Part shown: positions 11,272 to 23,200 of the stretch, piece by piece
How the letters are laid out: each line of letters begins with the position of its first letter
Numbering within the stretch: position 1 is the stretch's first letter
Assembly (NCBI GenBank): GCA_013397865.1
Contig: VZTI01000464.1
Coordinates: 1,445,322 to 1,509,321, forward strand
From: Struthidea cinerea
Taxonomy: Eukaryota; Chordata; Aves; Passeriformes; Corcoracidae
DNA: 64,000 nt
Direction of reading: 5' to 3'
Position numbers and translations under genes: made by a program
The notes under the pieces: generated by a model
What the model was told of the DNA's origin: nothing
Database searches by the model: none
The model's input: the letters and a program-made list of their open reading frames with translations, nothing else

Positions 11272-14200
11272 GAGCTGTATTTTGCTCAGATTATGGGATA
11301 AAAGAGAGTTTTTAAAACAAAGAGGCGGGTTTGGTAAGAACTGGTTTTTCACCAGTTTCCTTGACAGTACAACCCACTAGGTTGCATCATCAAGCTCAAG
11401 TAAGCATTTTTTTTAACCATTCAGTTAAATTAGCTTTTGGCCTACATTATTTATGATTCAGTTTTCCAACAAACATTACCTTTTCTGGCTTAATTTTTGA
11501 ACATTTCCTTCAGAAAGAATCTCCTTGAGCTTGAATTCCAGCCTGAAAAATTACCCTAAGTTTGCAATGCAAGATGGAAGCAGAAAACAGTGCTCAGTCC
11601 AAAAGCCTGAACACAAGACCCACAGTTCAGCCTGAGTGAACTGGTCTGCCTTTCTTCTTTACACTTTGATCTCAAGTTTAGAGAAGACTAAATTCAGCCA
11701 AAAATACTCCAACAAACAGACATGAGCAACAGCCAACACAGGTCATGAACAAACTACATCAAAAACATTTCAATTCCCTCTAGGATAAAATATAGGCCTT
11801 GTGGACATAAGTAAGATCGCATGTGAACTGGAGAATGAGGGTACAACTCAAAAATGTTCTTAAGAAATTGGAGAAATGTTTGGGAGAAGCTGGGTTGCTA
11901 TTCAGACACTATAACACAATATTCAGCTGCTATAACAATACACGCACAAAAGAAATTGCATAAATAAAGAAATTATTTATAAGGTCTGAGTCGTGCATTT
12001 TGAGGAACATACACAGAGACTGAAAAATGCACAGCAAAGTTCAGCAAAAGAAACTGAAGATACTTAAGACCAGACAGATAGAATTAAGCTTGAACTAGCA
12101 CAAAGACAACACTTCAGACTAATATTTCTAGAGATGAAAATAAGGAGACACTGGAACTGATTGCCTGGAAACCTGTGGTCTCCTCATCACTGAAGGGAAG
12201 CCAAATGTTGGTAAAAATATATGTGTGTGTCAGAGGGATCGACTAAATTCTCAGCATCTAGTGCAAATCAGCCATTACATTAAAGATCCAACTATATTTG
12301 ATATTAGTAACCATGTGGAACCATCAGGATCTCCCCAGGTATGTGTACAGCCAAAAGACAAACTCCACAGGTGAGTAATTCATGTCCTCACTCTGATCAT
12401 CCTGCAAGGAACCAGAAGCTTTGAGGAGATAAAGAATAGATGAATCTACTAAGCAAATTTAAGCTAGAATTAAAAAAGCTTTAGAAAATCTTGCTCTCAG
12501 CCAGAGGCATGGACTAAATTACTTAAAAGACCTCTTAACTTCATTTTAAACTCTCTTTTCTTAACAAATTCTGGCCTTGAAACTGACCCACAACCCAAAG
12601 GCTAGGAGAAAGCAAAGTGTTACCGTGATGTAATTAAAAAGAAACAAATACATAAAGAATACAATTCCACAATGCATAGCTTAACAAGGTTTTAATCCCC
12701 ACAGATTTAGCTCCTAAAATTATCCTCAAGCACTCAGCTTCAATTGCTATCACTTTGTCTTTCTTCATTTGCTGAAAGATTTTGGGCTGGAGCTGCTGAA
12801 AGCACCTGTGGGAAACCACTGGGCACTCCGTGGCAAAGATTCCCCAGCACAAGCCTCTCACCCTCTGAGCGGTGCTGGCAAACAAGAAATACACAGTCCC
12901 TGGGAGGGAAAAAACCCTGTGCTGAACAAGACACTAGTTGCATTTTCTAAAAAAGTTTGTGCAAGTGCTCAAAAAGCAAGAAACGATTTGACTCCCAACT
13001 GCCAGGGAAGATGGGAATGTGCTTCAAATGCAAACAGTGAACTCATAAGCGGCTAGGTTTCAAATTACTGGGAATCTCCTACTGACACCTGTAATTACCC
13101 TGTTGATAAGACACTATATCTGAGGATCTTTTCTTCTGACATAGTTTTTCCATGCTCATATTTGTGCCTGGAATTCTGCAGAGAGGGAAAAATCCTGGAC
13201 TCTTCTGGACAACCCAAGTTTTCTGTGCACATCATTCAGCAGCCTACTGCACTTCTTCCACAGATCTGCCTAATCCCCTTGCAGATGGTTCCTAAGTCAG
13301 AATACATTTGATTTCCTTGAAGGTCATTGCACCAAGATTCTCAGTATCTTTAGGAGCACATTATTTTGGTATGGATAACTCTGAGGATAATCTAGGACTC
13401 CCCTTGATTTCCAGGGATCATGCACAAAGAAAAGTGTCAAAGCATTTACCCATCAAAATTTTAAAAGGGAGCAGAGAACCTAATAAGACTCAGGTACATT
13501 TCTGACTCCTGGTTTCAGGGAAGTTGATGCAGCGCCAGCTGCACTCTCCACTTCGGCAGCAGAGGGTGCTGCCAGAATACTGAGGGCCCCTGCAAAGATA
13601 TCCAGGACTGCTCAGTCAGGTGTGCCTGCAGTTTGTCCAGAGCCTCCATGTCACACAAGTCTCACTTAGGAAGAACAGTACCAGTTAATGGTTTCAAACT
13701 CGTTTTTCAGTATCATCCAAAGTTCATAAAATTTGTCAATCCCATGCCAAACTGTGTGGCATTCTCACTCCTATGCCTCGTACACAGCTTCTGCAGTGAT
13801 GCCTGAAAATTAAGTGAAATATTAGATAAAAACCATCAGTACAGTAGTTTTGTGATTCAAGGAGAAAATGACTGACCAAGGACTGCAAGCTGGGTCACTG
13901 CACACACTGTCACACTTGGTTAGGACTCCTGCAGACCAGCTGCTGCTCAGAATCCGGCTCCGCCATCTACCATGCTCTCCCCAAGCTCAGCTGCTCCCAT
14001 GGACTCTGCACCCACTTCCCACCACATGAAAGCTTTCAGGGCAAACGGACTGCACGAGTGACACTGCTAGTTCTTCTGCTCCTTGGCTTTAGCATATCTT
14101 ACTAAGGAAGACAGAGCAAAACCATCTCAAGCATCAGGAAAACTCCTGGCTGGCTGGTGCTCAAGTGCTGTAGGTGAAGTCACAGAAAGTTCACCTGTTT

Positions 14201-15213
14201 AGTTAACACAACTGACTAATTTATGGGGAAACAGAAAAAAAACTTCCTTGCTATGCATATTTTTTTTCTCTTTTCAGATGTGATTATCAGCTTGTTAGCT
14301 AAATGCTTCATAATGAAAACATCCAAGCCAAAACATCCAGGAGTGTTTCATTAAACTATTTACCACTTTCCTAGAAACACCAAGCTTAACACAAAAACGA
14401 GTCTTCAATGTCAGTAATTTCATAGTTCTTCAAAGAACATCAGTACGTGAATGAAGTGCTACTGTAAGCACATTTATGAACTCCCCAAAAAACCTCCTGA
14501 AAACACGTCAGCTCATTTACTGCGCCCAGAACTTGTTTTCAAATGCAAGTTTTGTAAGTATGTTTCAAATTCTCTAATACACACTCCTTATTTTCATCTC
14601 TATAATGAATAAAACTACTATGATTCTGCTGTCAATCACAATTCTGCCTTACTGCAATCTCTGTTTACTGCTAATTATTGTCTCCTTTTCTTATTAGCTA
14701 TGTCAGATTTTTGCTTCTTGATGGGTAAATACGGCATTTTCACTTACAATTAGCATGATGCTTTCCTGCTAAGACTGAAACATAAACAAATTCGGTGTTC
14801 CTACGAAACTAGCACAACGTTTCCTAAGTCCATAGCTACTAACAAAAAAAACCCCTCGCTTTTAAAAGGGGTAACCAGACAAAAGTTACAAAAAGCATAA
14901 GCCTGAAATGCTCAAGATTTCTATAGTCAGATTTAACATAACGCAGCTTCTTTAAAACTTTTCCTTTTGAGCGGTGCAAGTTGCCCCAAGCGGCACTATC
15001 AGAAAGCGAACAGCAGCGAGAGCAGCAGCTCCCGCCGCCCCATCGCGCCGGCTGTCCCCGCACGCCGTGCGCCTCCGGAGCATCACCCGCACCGCCGCAC
15101 CCAGCAGCACCAGAACGGCAGCCCGGAGCTAAAATCCGTCCCCCCTCGCCCCGTCCGCGGGCACCTTCCCGCCGCCCGCTCCCCCCTCGGTCCGCGCGTC
15201 CCTCCCCGCTCAC

Positions 15214-15269
15214 CTCGGGCGTGCAGCCAGCGCCGCGCCAGCTCCCAGCGAGAGCCGCGGCTCCGGCCC
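15214..15269 (-). other. Partial first exon on minus strand (5' part in gap)
   Basis: On the minus strand the sequence ...CACGCCCGAG|GTGAGCGGGG is a textbook vertebrate splice donor inside a CpG island, as expected for the end of a first exon. The exon runs back into the 135-base gap, and its start may lie anywhere in or beyond it, up to about 15.7 kb. All three frames are open over the 56 visible bases. One reads WELARRWLHAR and another AALAGSWRGAGCTPE. Neither is recognised, so I cannot say whether the exon is coding or 5' untranslated. The following intron would extend left through the first 15 kb of the window. Confidence 0.4.
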
Positions 15270-15404
15270 NNNNNNNNNNNNNNNNNNNNNNNNNNNNNNN
15301 NNNNNNNNNNNNNNNNNNNNNNNNNNNNNNNNNNNNNNNNNNNNNNNNNNNNNNNNNNNNNNNNNNNNNNNNNNNNNNNNNNNNNNNNNNNNNNNNNNNN
15401 NNNN
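15270..15404. other. Assembly gap of 135 N
   Basis: The run of N sits in the most GC-rich part of the CpG island. Such islands are commonly lost in short-read avian assemblies, so the gap size may be an estimate. It probably hides the core promoter and part of a first exon. Every reading frame crossing it is unsafe. Confidence 1.
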
Positions 15405-15819
15405 CGGCCGGACACAACGGGGCAGCCGGGGCGGCGGCGGCAGCGCGGGGGAGGCGCGGCCGCGAGAGGTACCCCGGGCTCGCCCTGCCCCGGCACAGGC
15501 ACAGCCCCGCAAGGATGCCGGAGCCGTCCCGCCAAACGCCTCCGGGCTTTCGCACATCAAACGCTTCCTCGGCCCGGGAAGACGCTCTCCGGACCGCGAC
15601 CCTGCCCCGCGCAGAAAGCGCTCGCCAGCAGCCGATGGCAGCCAGGAACGAGGAGGAACCGACACCTCCGCTCCTGCCCGGCGCGGTTTCAGAACGGGCA
15701 CCCTCCCTGCAGCTTGTCACCGGACAACTGCTACCAACACCTTCTGAGCTGGTGTCATTATTCGAGGACTAAATGAGCCTCTCGAATATTTGCGAAGTAC
15801 CGGATTTCCCCACAAGCCT
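15405..15819 (+). other. Possible plus-strand first exon (start unknown)
   Basis: CACAAGCCT|GTAAGTGAATC has a strong GTAAGTGA donor, placed about 45 bases beyond the edge of the CpG island. A plus-strand transcript starting in the island would use it. The open frames through the island stop before the donor (at about 15770-15776), so the exon would be mostly 5' untranslated or non-coding RNA. No downstream plus-strand exon was identified. The start given is simply the end of the gap. Confidence 0.25.
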
Positions 15820-15989
15820 GTAAGTGAATCAGCCGCGCACACGGATTTAACCTCACCCCTCATGGGCACATATGCACAGCAGTTGTGTCACTCCTCCGCC
15901 GCGCGCACTAAAACGAAGCCACCTCGTCTATGGCTAGGGTTCATAGACCTCTACATCAGCAGGTCATCAATGGATGCAAACCCACAGCA

Positions 15990-16135
15990 TCATTGAATCA
16001 GTCTAAGTCTGAAGAGAACTTTAAGATCAGGAAGTCCAACAGTTAACCTAGCACCATCATGTTCACCACTAAACCATATCCCCTAGTGCCACATCCACAC
16101 AGCTTTTGAACCATCTACACACCTGTCCCCTATAG
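15990..16135 (-). mobile_element. CR1 3' end fragment, degraded
   Basis: This is the reverse complement of a CR1 3' end of a different subtype from the copy at 2029. Visible blocks are 'tttaagatcaggaagtccaac', split here ('aagatca', 'agtccaac'), then 'agttaacctagcacc', 'accactaaacca', 'agtgccacatccacac' and 'cttttgaacc'. The same blocks occur, better kept, in the copy at 41103. It is old, with many substitutions and small indels. It begins only about 215 bases from the CpG island edge. Confidence 0.75.
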
Positions 16136-16304
16136 CAGGAACAAGTTTTAAACAACTGTTATGCCATCAAGCAGCAGAAGTATGTGGTCCATGTTCTTGA
16201 GCAAAACACATGCGAGATCCTTAAAACACCTCAAAACACAGCAATATAATGGGAAAATTTACTAACTGCTGTACTGTAATGAAAAGAGACTCCCAACTAC
16301 CACT

Positions 16305-16378
16305 AAGAAGAAAACAAAAAAACCAAAAAAGCCCAAACAAATCCAACCAAACAAAAAACCAACCAAACAAAAAAAAAC
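16305..16378. repeat. A/C-rich low-complexity tract
   Basis: Repeated CAAA/CCAA/CCAAACAAA words with A runs. It is of opposite sense to the T/G tract at 11211-11271. It does not touch the CR1 fragment, which ends about 170 bases earlier, so there is no sign it belongs to that insertion. Confidence 0.85.
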
Positions 16379-19300
16379 TGAGCAGGGATAAGCTAGGTAT
16401 TTACAAATAAACTCCTAATCAATATATAGTATTAATTAATGACAGCACTATTATTTTTAACTATACAAATGGGAAAAGTAGGGTTTGTGATTCATCAGGT
16501 CACTTGTGACAATGTTTGTTCAGTTTGGCACTGATACTGGACTGCTGCAGCTTACAGAAGCCTGGCATCTCAGTGGGTAAATTCCACTACCACGCTTCAA
16601 ATGGTATTTGGCTTCAAACAAGTGATCACCCTGAAACTTTCAGGGGAAGATCCACATCTCTGACGATGCTTAGCAAAGTGGAAATCTTTGAAGTGGCTGC
16701 CTAGCAGCTGTCAAACAACAGTTAGTAATAGCAGAATAAAATTCACTTTTATGTCACCGAGAGTAATTTGGTCACAGCGTTCATAAACCAGACCTTGACT
16801 AGGTATCATGAATGTGATGCGCATTACTCGTCTTTCTAGTGATGAGTGGAATTTATTTTTTTCCTCATCCTTTTGTTTAAAACTCTTATTACCTGTTTGA
16901 TTACTACACCAACTTACAATGCAACTGCAACACAGACATCCATTTTCATGCACATTAATGGAATGCATCATTTATGTGAATATAATTATTATGTCAATAT
17001 AATTCTTCAGTCTTTCTCACGTTTTCACTGCAATATATAGCCAGAAAATAACACAGTAGCATCTAAACTATTTATTTTCTAATATAAGTCTCCTAATTAC
17101 GGATTTGCTCCACGCAGATCAGTTTTCATGGGAAAAATTACCTTAGTTTTAAAATTCCTATTTAACCTGCATGTGATCTTCTAAAAGCATGATAGACATT
17201 TCCTTCCCAAATTCTCATAAAAAAACCCTCTTAAAGTAATGCTTTGTCATCTGCTGACACCATTTAAAATACTTGTTAGTAAAATAAAAATCCCCAATTG
17301 CAACATATCACACATTGTACACTACAAAGAAGACCACTGTTCCTATGTCAAACACAGGATGGCATTCCTATGACCTTTTGACTGCAAGATGGAAGACTAT
17401 CACTGTTTTGGACACTTGGGATGGACACCACAAGCCTCAGTTCTGTGACCTTAAAGGACTAGATGAGTTCAGAGCAGCAAATGTCTGAGTCTGAAAGATT
17501 GCCTTTGAAAGTATGGGGAATCCAACTGAGATGCTTTTAGGATGCCAGCAGAATAGATGCATCAAGGAAGGGCGCTTCTTGTGCAGACTGAAGCAAGCAA
17601 GCGTTTAAAATCAGAATCCAACAGGTGTTTGTTAGGGTGGGGGTGGCAGGAGGGCTCTTTCAGACTCAGACTCAGTGATGTATCCCTGTAAATTAGGTGG
17701 TTCTTTGCACGTCCACACAGGGTATATGGATAGCAGGGGATATTCTTCATTGACAATGGCCAAAAAGAAAGCATGAATTACTTTAACACACACCTTTTTC
17801 GAAGAAAAACAAGGAGGTGGGGAAACATGTAACATGCTAGCTCAGGACACCATTGTCATGAATTTGATTACAGAAGAGGTTTCACCTCCTGTCTTGTATT
17901 CCAGAGTTTCACACCCTACCGCGAAAAACACTGTCCCATCCAGCAGAGCAAAGAGGTGACAGCACAGCGAAGGAAAGAGAGAGGTCGTCCTGCTCATGTT
18001 TCTGTTCAGAGTTCAAGGTGTGAGCTGCAGCTAAGGAATCTTTTTTATTGTGCCTTTTCAATGAGCAGCTGGACACTCCTGTTGTTATTAAAGCACAAAG
18101 CAAAAGAAATAAATGAAGCAAGCAATAATGTGCTGTAATCACAAGGGTTGTAGGCAGGCTCTCAGTGTTCATGGATCTTCCAGTCAGTCCTTGGGAATAC
18201 ACCAGTGTTATACACTTCCATATAAAGAGTGCATAAGCAAGCAAAAGCATTGCAAATTATTGTCCTGACAGGGACATTATATTTCTAAAAATGAAAAGAA
18301 TTTTTTCAAGTTATCGTAAGTGTGGGGAAAAAAAAAATTCACATCTTAGAGGATGACATCATTGTTTCCATAATTGTTAATGTTGTCAATGATGTAACAG
18401 TATCTTTTCTTTCTTCCTGCTAATTATGCTATTTCCCTATATATTTTGTGTTCTGTAAAAGCTCTTTGCCCATTAAAATCCTTTTCTAAGCAGAAGCACA
18501 AATCAAGAAAGTCTAAATTAACAACATTTCATTGCTGCTGTCTTTGTTTTCCTAGATAAAAAACAATCCAGTACTTAAACTACAGTAAGTAATATTCACA
18601 AATGAAAGGCTCTTCCTTCAGATGAAACCTGCTTACATCTGCTTTCTCCAGGAAAGCTGTCAGAAATGAATTCTTTAAGGCATTATTCTCTAATATTTTT
18701 TTCACTTTGTGGTGAAACTCAACATCCCCCTCCATGGAGCACAAACTCAAAAAGAAGAAAAAGATGCTTTCGCTCCACTTTGAAAAACTGAGGCATTCAA
18801 ACCCAGGGACAGGCAGACAACAAAAGCTGTGACGTGCTTAGAAATCCCTGAAACGACTCTTAAAAGGCACTGGAGATGTGAATTGAATCTCTTTTGCCCA
18901 AATTTCTTCTCTCTTGCCCCGCTCTACCAGTGGGGATGCTCCCCCAGCAGTCTGAGAGGAGCTGTGGCCCCCAGATCCTGTGCAGGGACAACCACTGCCT
19001 TGCACAGCCCCCTTGCCCCTGTGGCGCAGCTGAGGGGACAATCTAGTATTCCAGGCACGTATTCCTCTGGGTTTTGTCTTTTTTTTCCTTTTCCAGAGAT
19101 CTGCCAAAGTTTCCCCTCCCCTCTGACATACACGCACCCCATTTGGAAAGGGTAAAACGGGAGCAAGGGAGAAAATCCCATAACTTGTCCAAAGCACACA
19201 AGGATGATTTGTGTTCTCACTTAAGGGGTATGACTGTCACTGTTGATCTGCTTTCAGGCCTAGATTACATCTGATAAGGGCTGACCTTATTTGAGTATTC

Positions 19301-20190
19301 ACACATTATGCACTCATGGAGAGCATGTGGACACAAAAGTCCCTCAGATGTTCTGGGCATCAATCACTCTCACAGCGTGGAGGCTGCCAAACTTTTCTTC
19401 CCTTAACTCGGGAGAGGAGAGGGTAGTCCAAGACAGACTTAATAAAGTTTAAAGCTGTGCCACAGTATATTTGGGGCCCATTGTCTTCTAAAAGTGTTCT
19501 TTTCAACAAATTCTCTGCAGTTACCACGGGCAACAATTCGTCTTTAACAAATTGGGGCGGACTGTGTGCAGACTGTCGGGAGGAGGGGAAGTGAACAAAA
19601 GGCTTGCCAGGCCCATTAAATAAAAGCCAAACAACCAAAACTCTTCTGTCTCTTAGTTGCCCCATATTTACAAAAACAAAGTGGGTTCTCAAAATCATTC
19701 CTAAAAACAGAGTCTTTCCAAAACACACCTTAAATCAGATCACTTTCTTAAGAACTCATGAATCTATTGTTTACCACATGCAAATAGTTTTACTCATTAC
19801 CGCAAATTAACACGTGCTTTTATAAAGAATATACTATAACCATCACTGATGACTAAAACATTTCATCTGTTGTAATGACTGACACCTCTGTTGCATCCTT
19901 CCCAGTTTCACAAGAATTACAACTGGTTTCATAAACCTTCTGCTTTTGTCTGCACGTTCATTTGAAATTGTGAGAGTTGGGAGAAAATAAGAGCACATAA
20001 AAAATAACAGCAGGTGATGCATGTGCTTCTCTGAAACTTATTTACCAGTGGGGCTTTTCTTAATTTGCAAAGTCTAAATTCTCATACAGTATCATCCTTA
20101 CAGATGAAACTGACTCTACAGACTGCAGACTTTCATGGAAACAGACAAACTGCCCAAATAAGCCATCATACCTACCTCTCAAACACCTTT

Positions 20191-20251
20191 TATTCCCCAT
20201 GTATGTGGACTACTCTCAAATGTATTCCCCATATATGAAATTACTCTCAAA
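20191..20251. repeat. Diverged tandem duplication, about 32 bp x 2
   Basis: 'tattccccatgtatg' ... 'actactctcaaa' is followed directly by 'tattccccatatatga' ... 'ttactctcaaaa'. The two copies differ by several substitutions and a small length change, so this is a local tandem duplication that is no longer recent. Confidence 0.85.
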
Positions 20252-23200
20252 ACAAAGTATGATTTGCTTTGCTAGATCATGCATTTTAACTCCAAAACTT
20301 ATTTAGGCTATGTAAACTTACTTTCTTCCACAGCTGGCTACTCCAGAAACAGTAAGCTAACAGTAAGCATTTTTTTTTCATATGACTGGAAGTAAGTAAA
20401 AAATGCAAATACTCATCAACCAAAGCCTTGGACAGGATGCCATGAAGAGTTCAGTGTGTTTTCTCTTTTCAGTTTTAGATACTTTTAATGATGGAGGGTT
20501 TGTTGCTGCAGTTTAAGAAATCAGTTCACAGTGTGATGCATCTTATCATGGCGAAGTTCTGCTGCTTTTCCAGAGCTGGTTGGTTGAGGGTTTTTCCTTC
20601 CAATTTAGGGCCATTTATTTCTTAGTTATATCTCAAAAGTGACTAATCCTTGAGAAAAAGGAGCAGCACACTGCCAAGAGAGGTGAAAAGACCTTTGGAC
20701 TAAACCACAGGAAAACTATATTGAGAAGGATGTGGTTTTCAGGCACGATATCCAAGATGATAGCATGGAGAAAGCCACTACCAGTTTCACTGGGTTTTAA
20801 TTGAAGCCATTCACAGCGGTAACATAGGCACTGCCTTCCGGAGCACATTTCCTAGCGAGGACCTTCTGTGGCTGTGCATCATGTGTGGCACTGTATTCTC
20901 TTTCAAATACAAATAGCAAACCATCCATCCCATCACATGTGGGGATCAGGATATGGTATGCTAACTAAGGGCTGAGGTTTAGGTCCAAGTGTCCAGTCTA
21001 TAAAGCTGTGTTCAGTTTTAACTGAAGTGTTCATTATAAAGTTTCTGGCTACACAGCGTTTGGATCACAAGTGTCAAAAAAATAATCATCCTAGTACAAG
21101 GGCCTACTCAGCCTAATATGATTGAGTCTGTGGCTTTTTTTTTCCCACTTGGTTAAAAAGTAGCCTTTAAAACTTGAAATATTTTGATCAAAATAAATTA
21201 TTTTTCTTTTACCAGGATAAGCATACACACAAACATATACACATAGATGTTCATTTCTTGGTTTCAAATGTCATTACCTCTAGTATGGGTTATTCTGTGA
21301 TATGAATAAAAACCCATTTCTCTGACAAGCTGGATCAATATCTAAATGTGTGAGGAAATTTTGTACCATTAGCTTTACCAAAGCTCCTTGCTAGGCTCAC
21401 TGTATTTGGATAAAGAACCAACATCGTAAAAGTAAAGGACCTTGGACACATGTTTGACCCAACAAACCAGAAACCAATATTTATAGTGTTTTGTCATATT
21501 CTGCCTGATCTTTCAATGAGAACCTGCTGGAAGTTGTCCCCACAAAGTGGGAGCCACACAGCCACCTCACAGCAATGTATCTGCCACAGCTACCACCACC
21601 ACCACAGCATCTGCACCCACCCAACTTCTGAGCCAGGGCTGGCTGCTGTCCAGATGTCCCGGACTGTGGCACAATAGAACTGTACCCAGCTACAGAAGCT
21701 AAAGACTTCCTTGAAAGGCCACATAACTTAGCATCTCTGCACTGACACATCAGATCAGAGCAATAGCTCAGTTTGTCCATATTCCTGTCTCCAGTAAAAG
21801 GTATTTGCTTTTTATTAATTTTTAAATGCATTGCTTTTTAATTTCATTGGGATGTCTCCTGTCTTTTATTATGTAAAAGGTTAAACGGACGAATTCAATT
21901 TGCTTCTTCTTTTTATATGTATTATTTTATTTTCCTTTTTCTGTCTCCTCTTATTGGAGTCCTCTCTAACCATCCCCCAAATTTTAAGTTTCTTGTTCCT
22001 CTAGGAGATGGTTCATCTCATATTTTATCACCCACCTATTCCTGCTGCACCTTTTTATCAGCTGAGGTGTCCTGATGCAAATGCAGTTTTCTTGGAGGGA
22101 TGTGACGCTCACTGACAGTCACTTTCAGAAATCAGCTCTCTCTGTTGTTTGGAGTCCAATGTTTTACTCATTTTTCTCACTGCGGAAAGACGATTTCTTT
22201 GACTCATTCAAGAGGAAAAGAAGGATACTTTTTGCACTCAGATTTATTTTAACATTCTGGAAATATACCAGGATTCTGTATTTGACAATGTGCACTTGCC
22301 AAAAATACTTTAACCTGCACACTTGTATCAAATTCAGCAAATCTCAATTTTGCTCAATTCTGTCTGATTTAAGCTAATTTAGATAATTACTTTTACTTTC
22401 CCGGAAGCCACTCTTTCCTCCAAAGCCTACTGTACCCAAAACCACTTTCCGAAGTAGCGTATTGCTGCCTTCCTGGTGGCTGGAGCAGTGTGCCTCCCAA
22501 ATCTCCATTTCTCCTTTCCCTCTCAATATGCCAAAGAATGAGGCTGCAAGAGGACAGAAGAGGAAGCCTAACAGAGATGGGATGGTTTGGTGGGATGACT
22601 GGGTACAGAGGGTAAGAGTGCATGAAGAGAGCTGTAACTACCCTCAAAAAATTCTTTTAATCATTTCACACTATTTTTTCAGGGCTTTTATAACTGACGA
22701 AAACTATAGTAATGAGTGCATAAAAATAATAAACAATACTTCTATACCATAAAGTGTTCTCAGCAATTAAGTTATGCTAGAGTCTCTTGGTAAAGTATCT
22801 TATCAGTACATAAGTTCATATTTCAGAAATTTTTTTCAGCACAGCTTGGATTTCAGCCTCCAAGCTATTCTCCCAAGGAATAAATGGACAAAGGCATAGA
22901 TTTATTCACCCCACTCCCACCCCAAAAGCATGTCTGATGGATTTGGAAAGTATCCTACACATTCAAGATAGGCATCTGCCAAAATAAATCCTACTCTAAT
23001 GCTTGTTTAAGGTATTTTTCTCCCCACACCTCTTTACTCATTACCAATTTCCAGTTGAAATAACTTTTTTTCCTGAGCAAAACTTGTTCCTGTGTTTACA
23101 GTCACATTGCTCTGTAAGTTTAACTCCAAGGCAGATCCCCCTGAGGAACCACAGTGGCACACTGGTTTTAGGTACCCAGGTCTCCAGGGAGGTTAACTCC

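Larger units (their letters stand above)
2219..14949. other. Long non-coding AT-rich stretch
   Basis: No protein family is recognisable in any of the short frames here (longest about 100 codons), and codon content looks random. If the minus-strand first exon in the CpG island at 15 kb is real, this stretch is its first intron and may hide small exons. Three splice-site pairs are noted separately or under findings (3098-3141, 3409-3503, 8812-8839). I see no further transposon, tandem array or RNA gene. Confidence 0.5.
14950..15775. promoter_or_regulatory. CpG island, probable (perhaps bidirectional) promoter
   Basis: This is an abrupt switch from AT-rich DNA to about 700 readable bases that are very GC-rich and dense in CpG, the only such block in the window. 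CpG is otherwise rare here, so the island is probably unmethylated in the germ line and active as a promoter. A GC box (GGGGCGG, 15428-15434) is visible. I see no clear TATA box. A minus-strand splice donor at 15213/15212 and a plus-strand donor at 15820 point outwards. The long apparent reading frames across the block (up to about 290 codons on both strands) come from the lack of stop codons in GC-rich DNA plus the unread bases, and are not evidence of protein. The centre is an assembly gap, so the start site cannot be placed. Confidence 0.82.

Noticed and set aside
12339..12380. Two good plus-strand donors (CCCAG|GTATGTG and CACAG|GTGAGTAA) close together
   Set aside because: No convincing acceptor with an open frame upstream. 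Donor-like sites of this quality occur by chance in 64 kb.
14839..15776. Several very long reading frames (150 to 290 codons) on both strands across the CpG island
   Set aside because: They overlap each other on both strands, span 45 unread codons of the assembly gap, and owe their length to low stop frequency in GC-rich DNA. One starts at TTG, not ATG.
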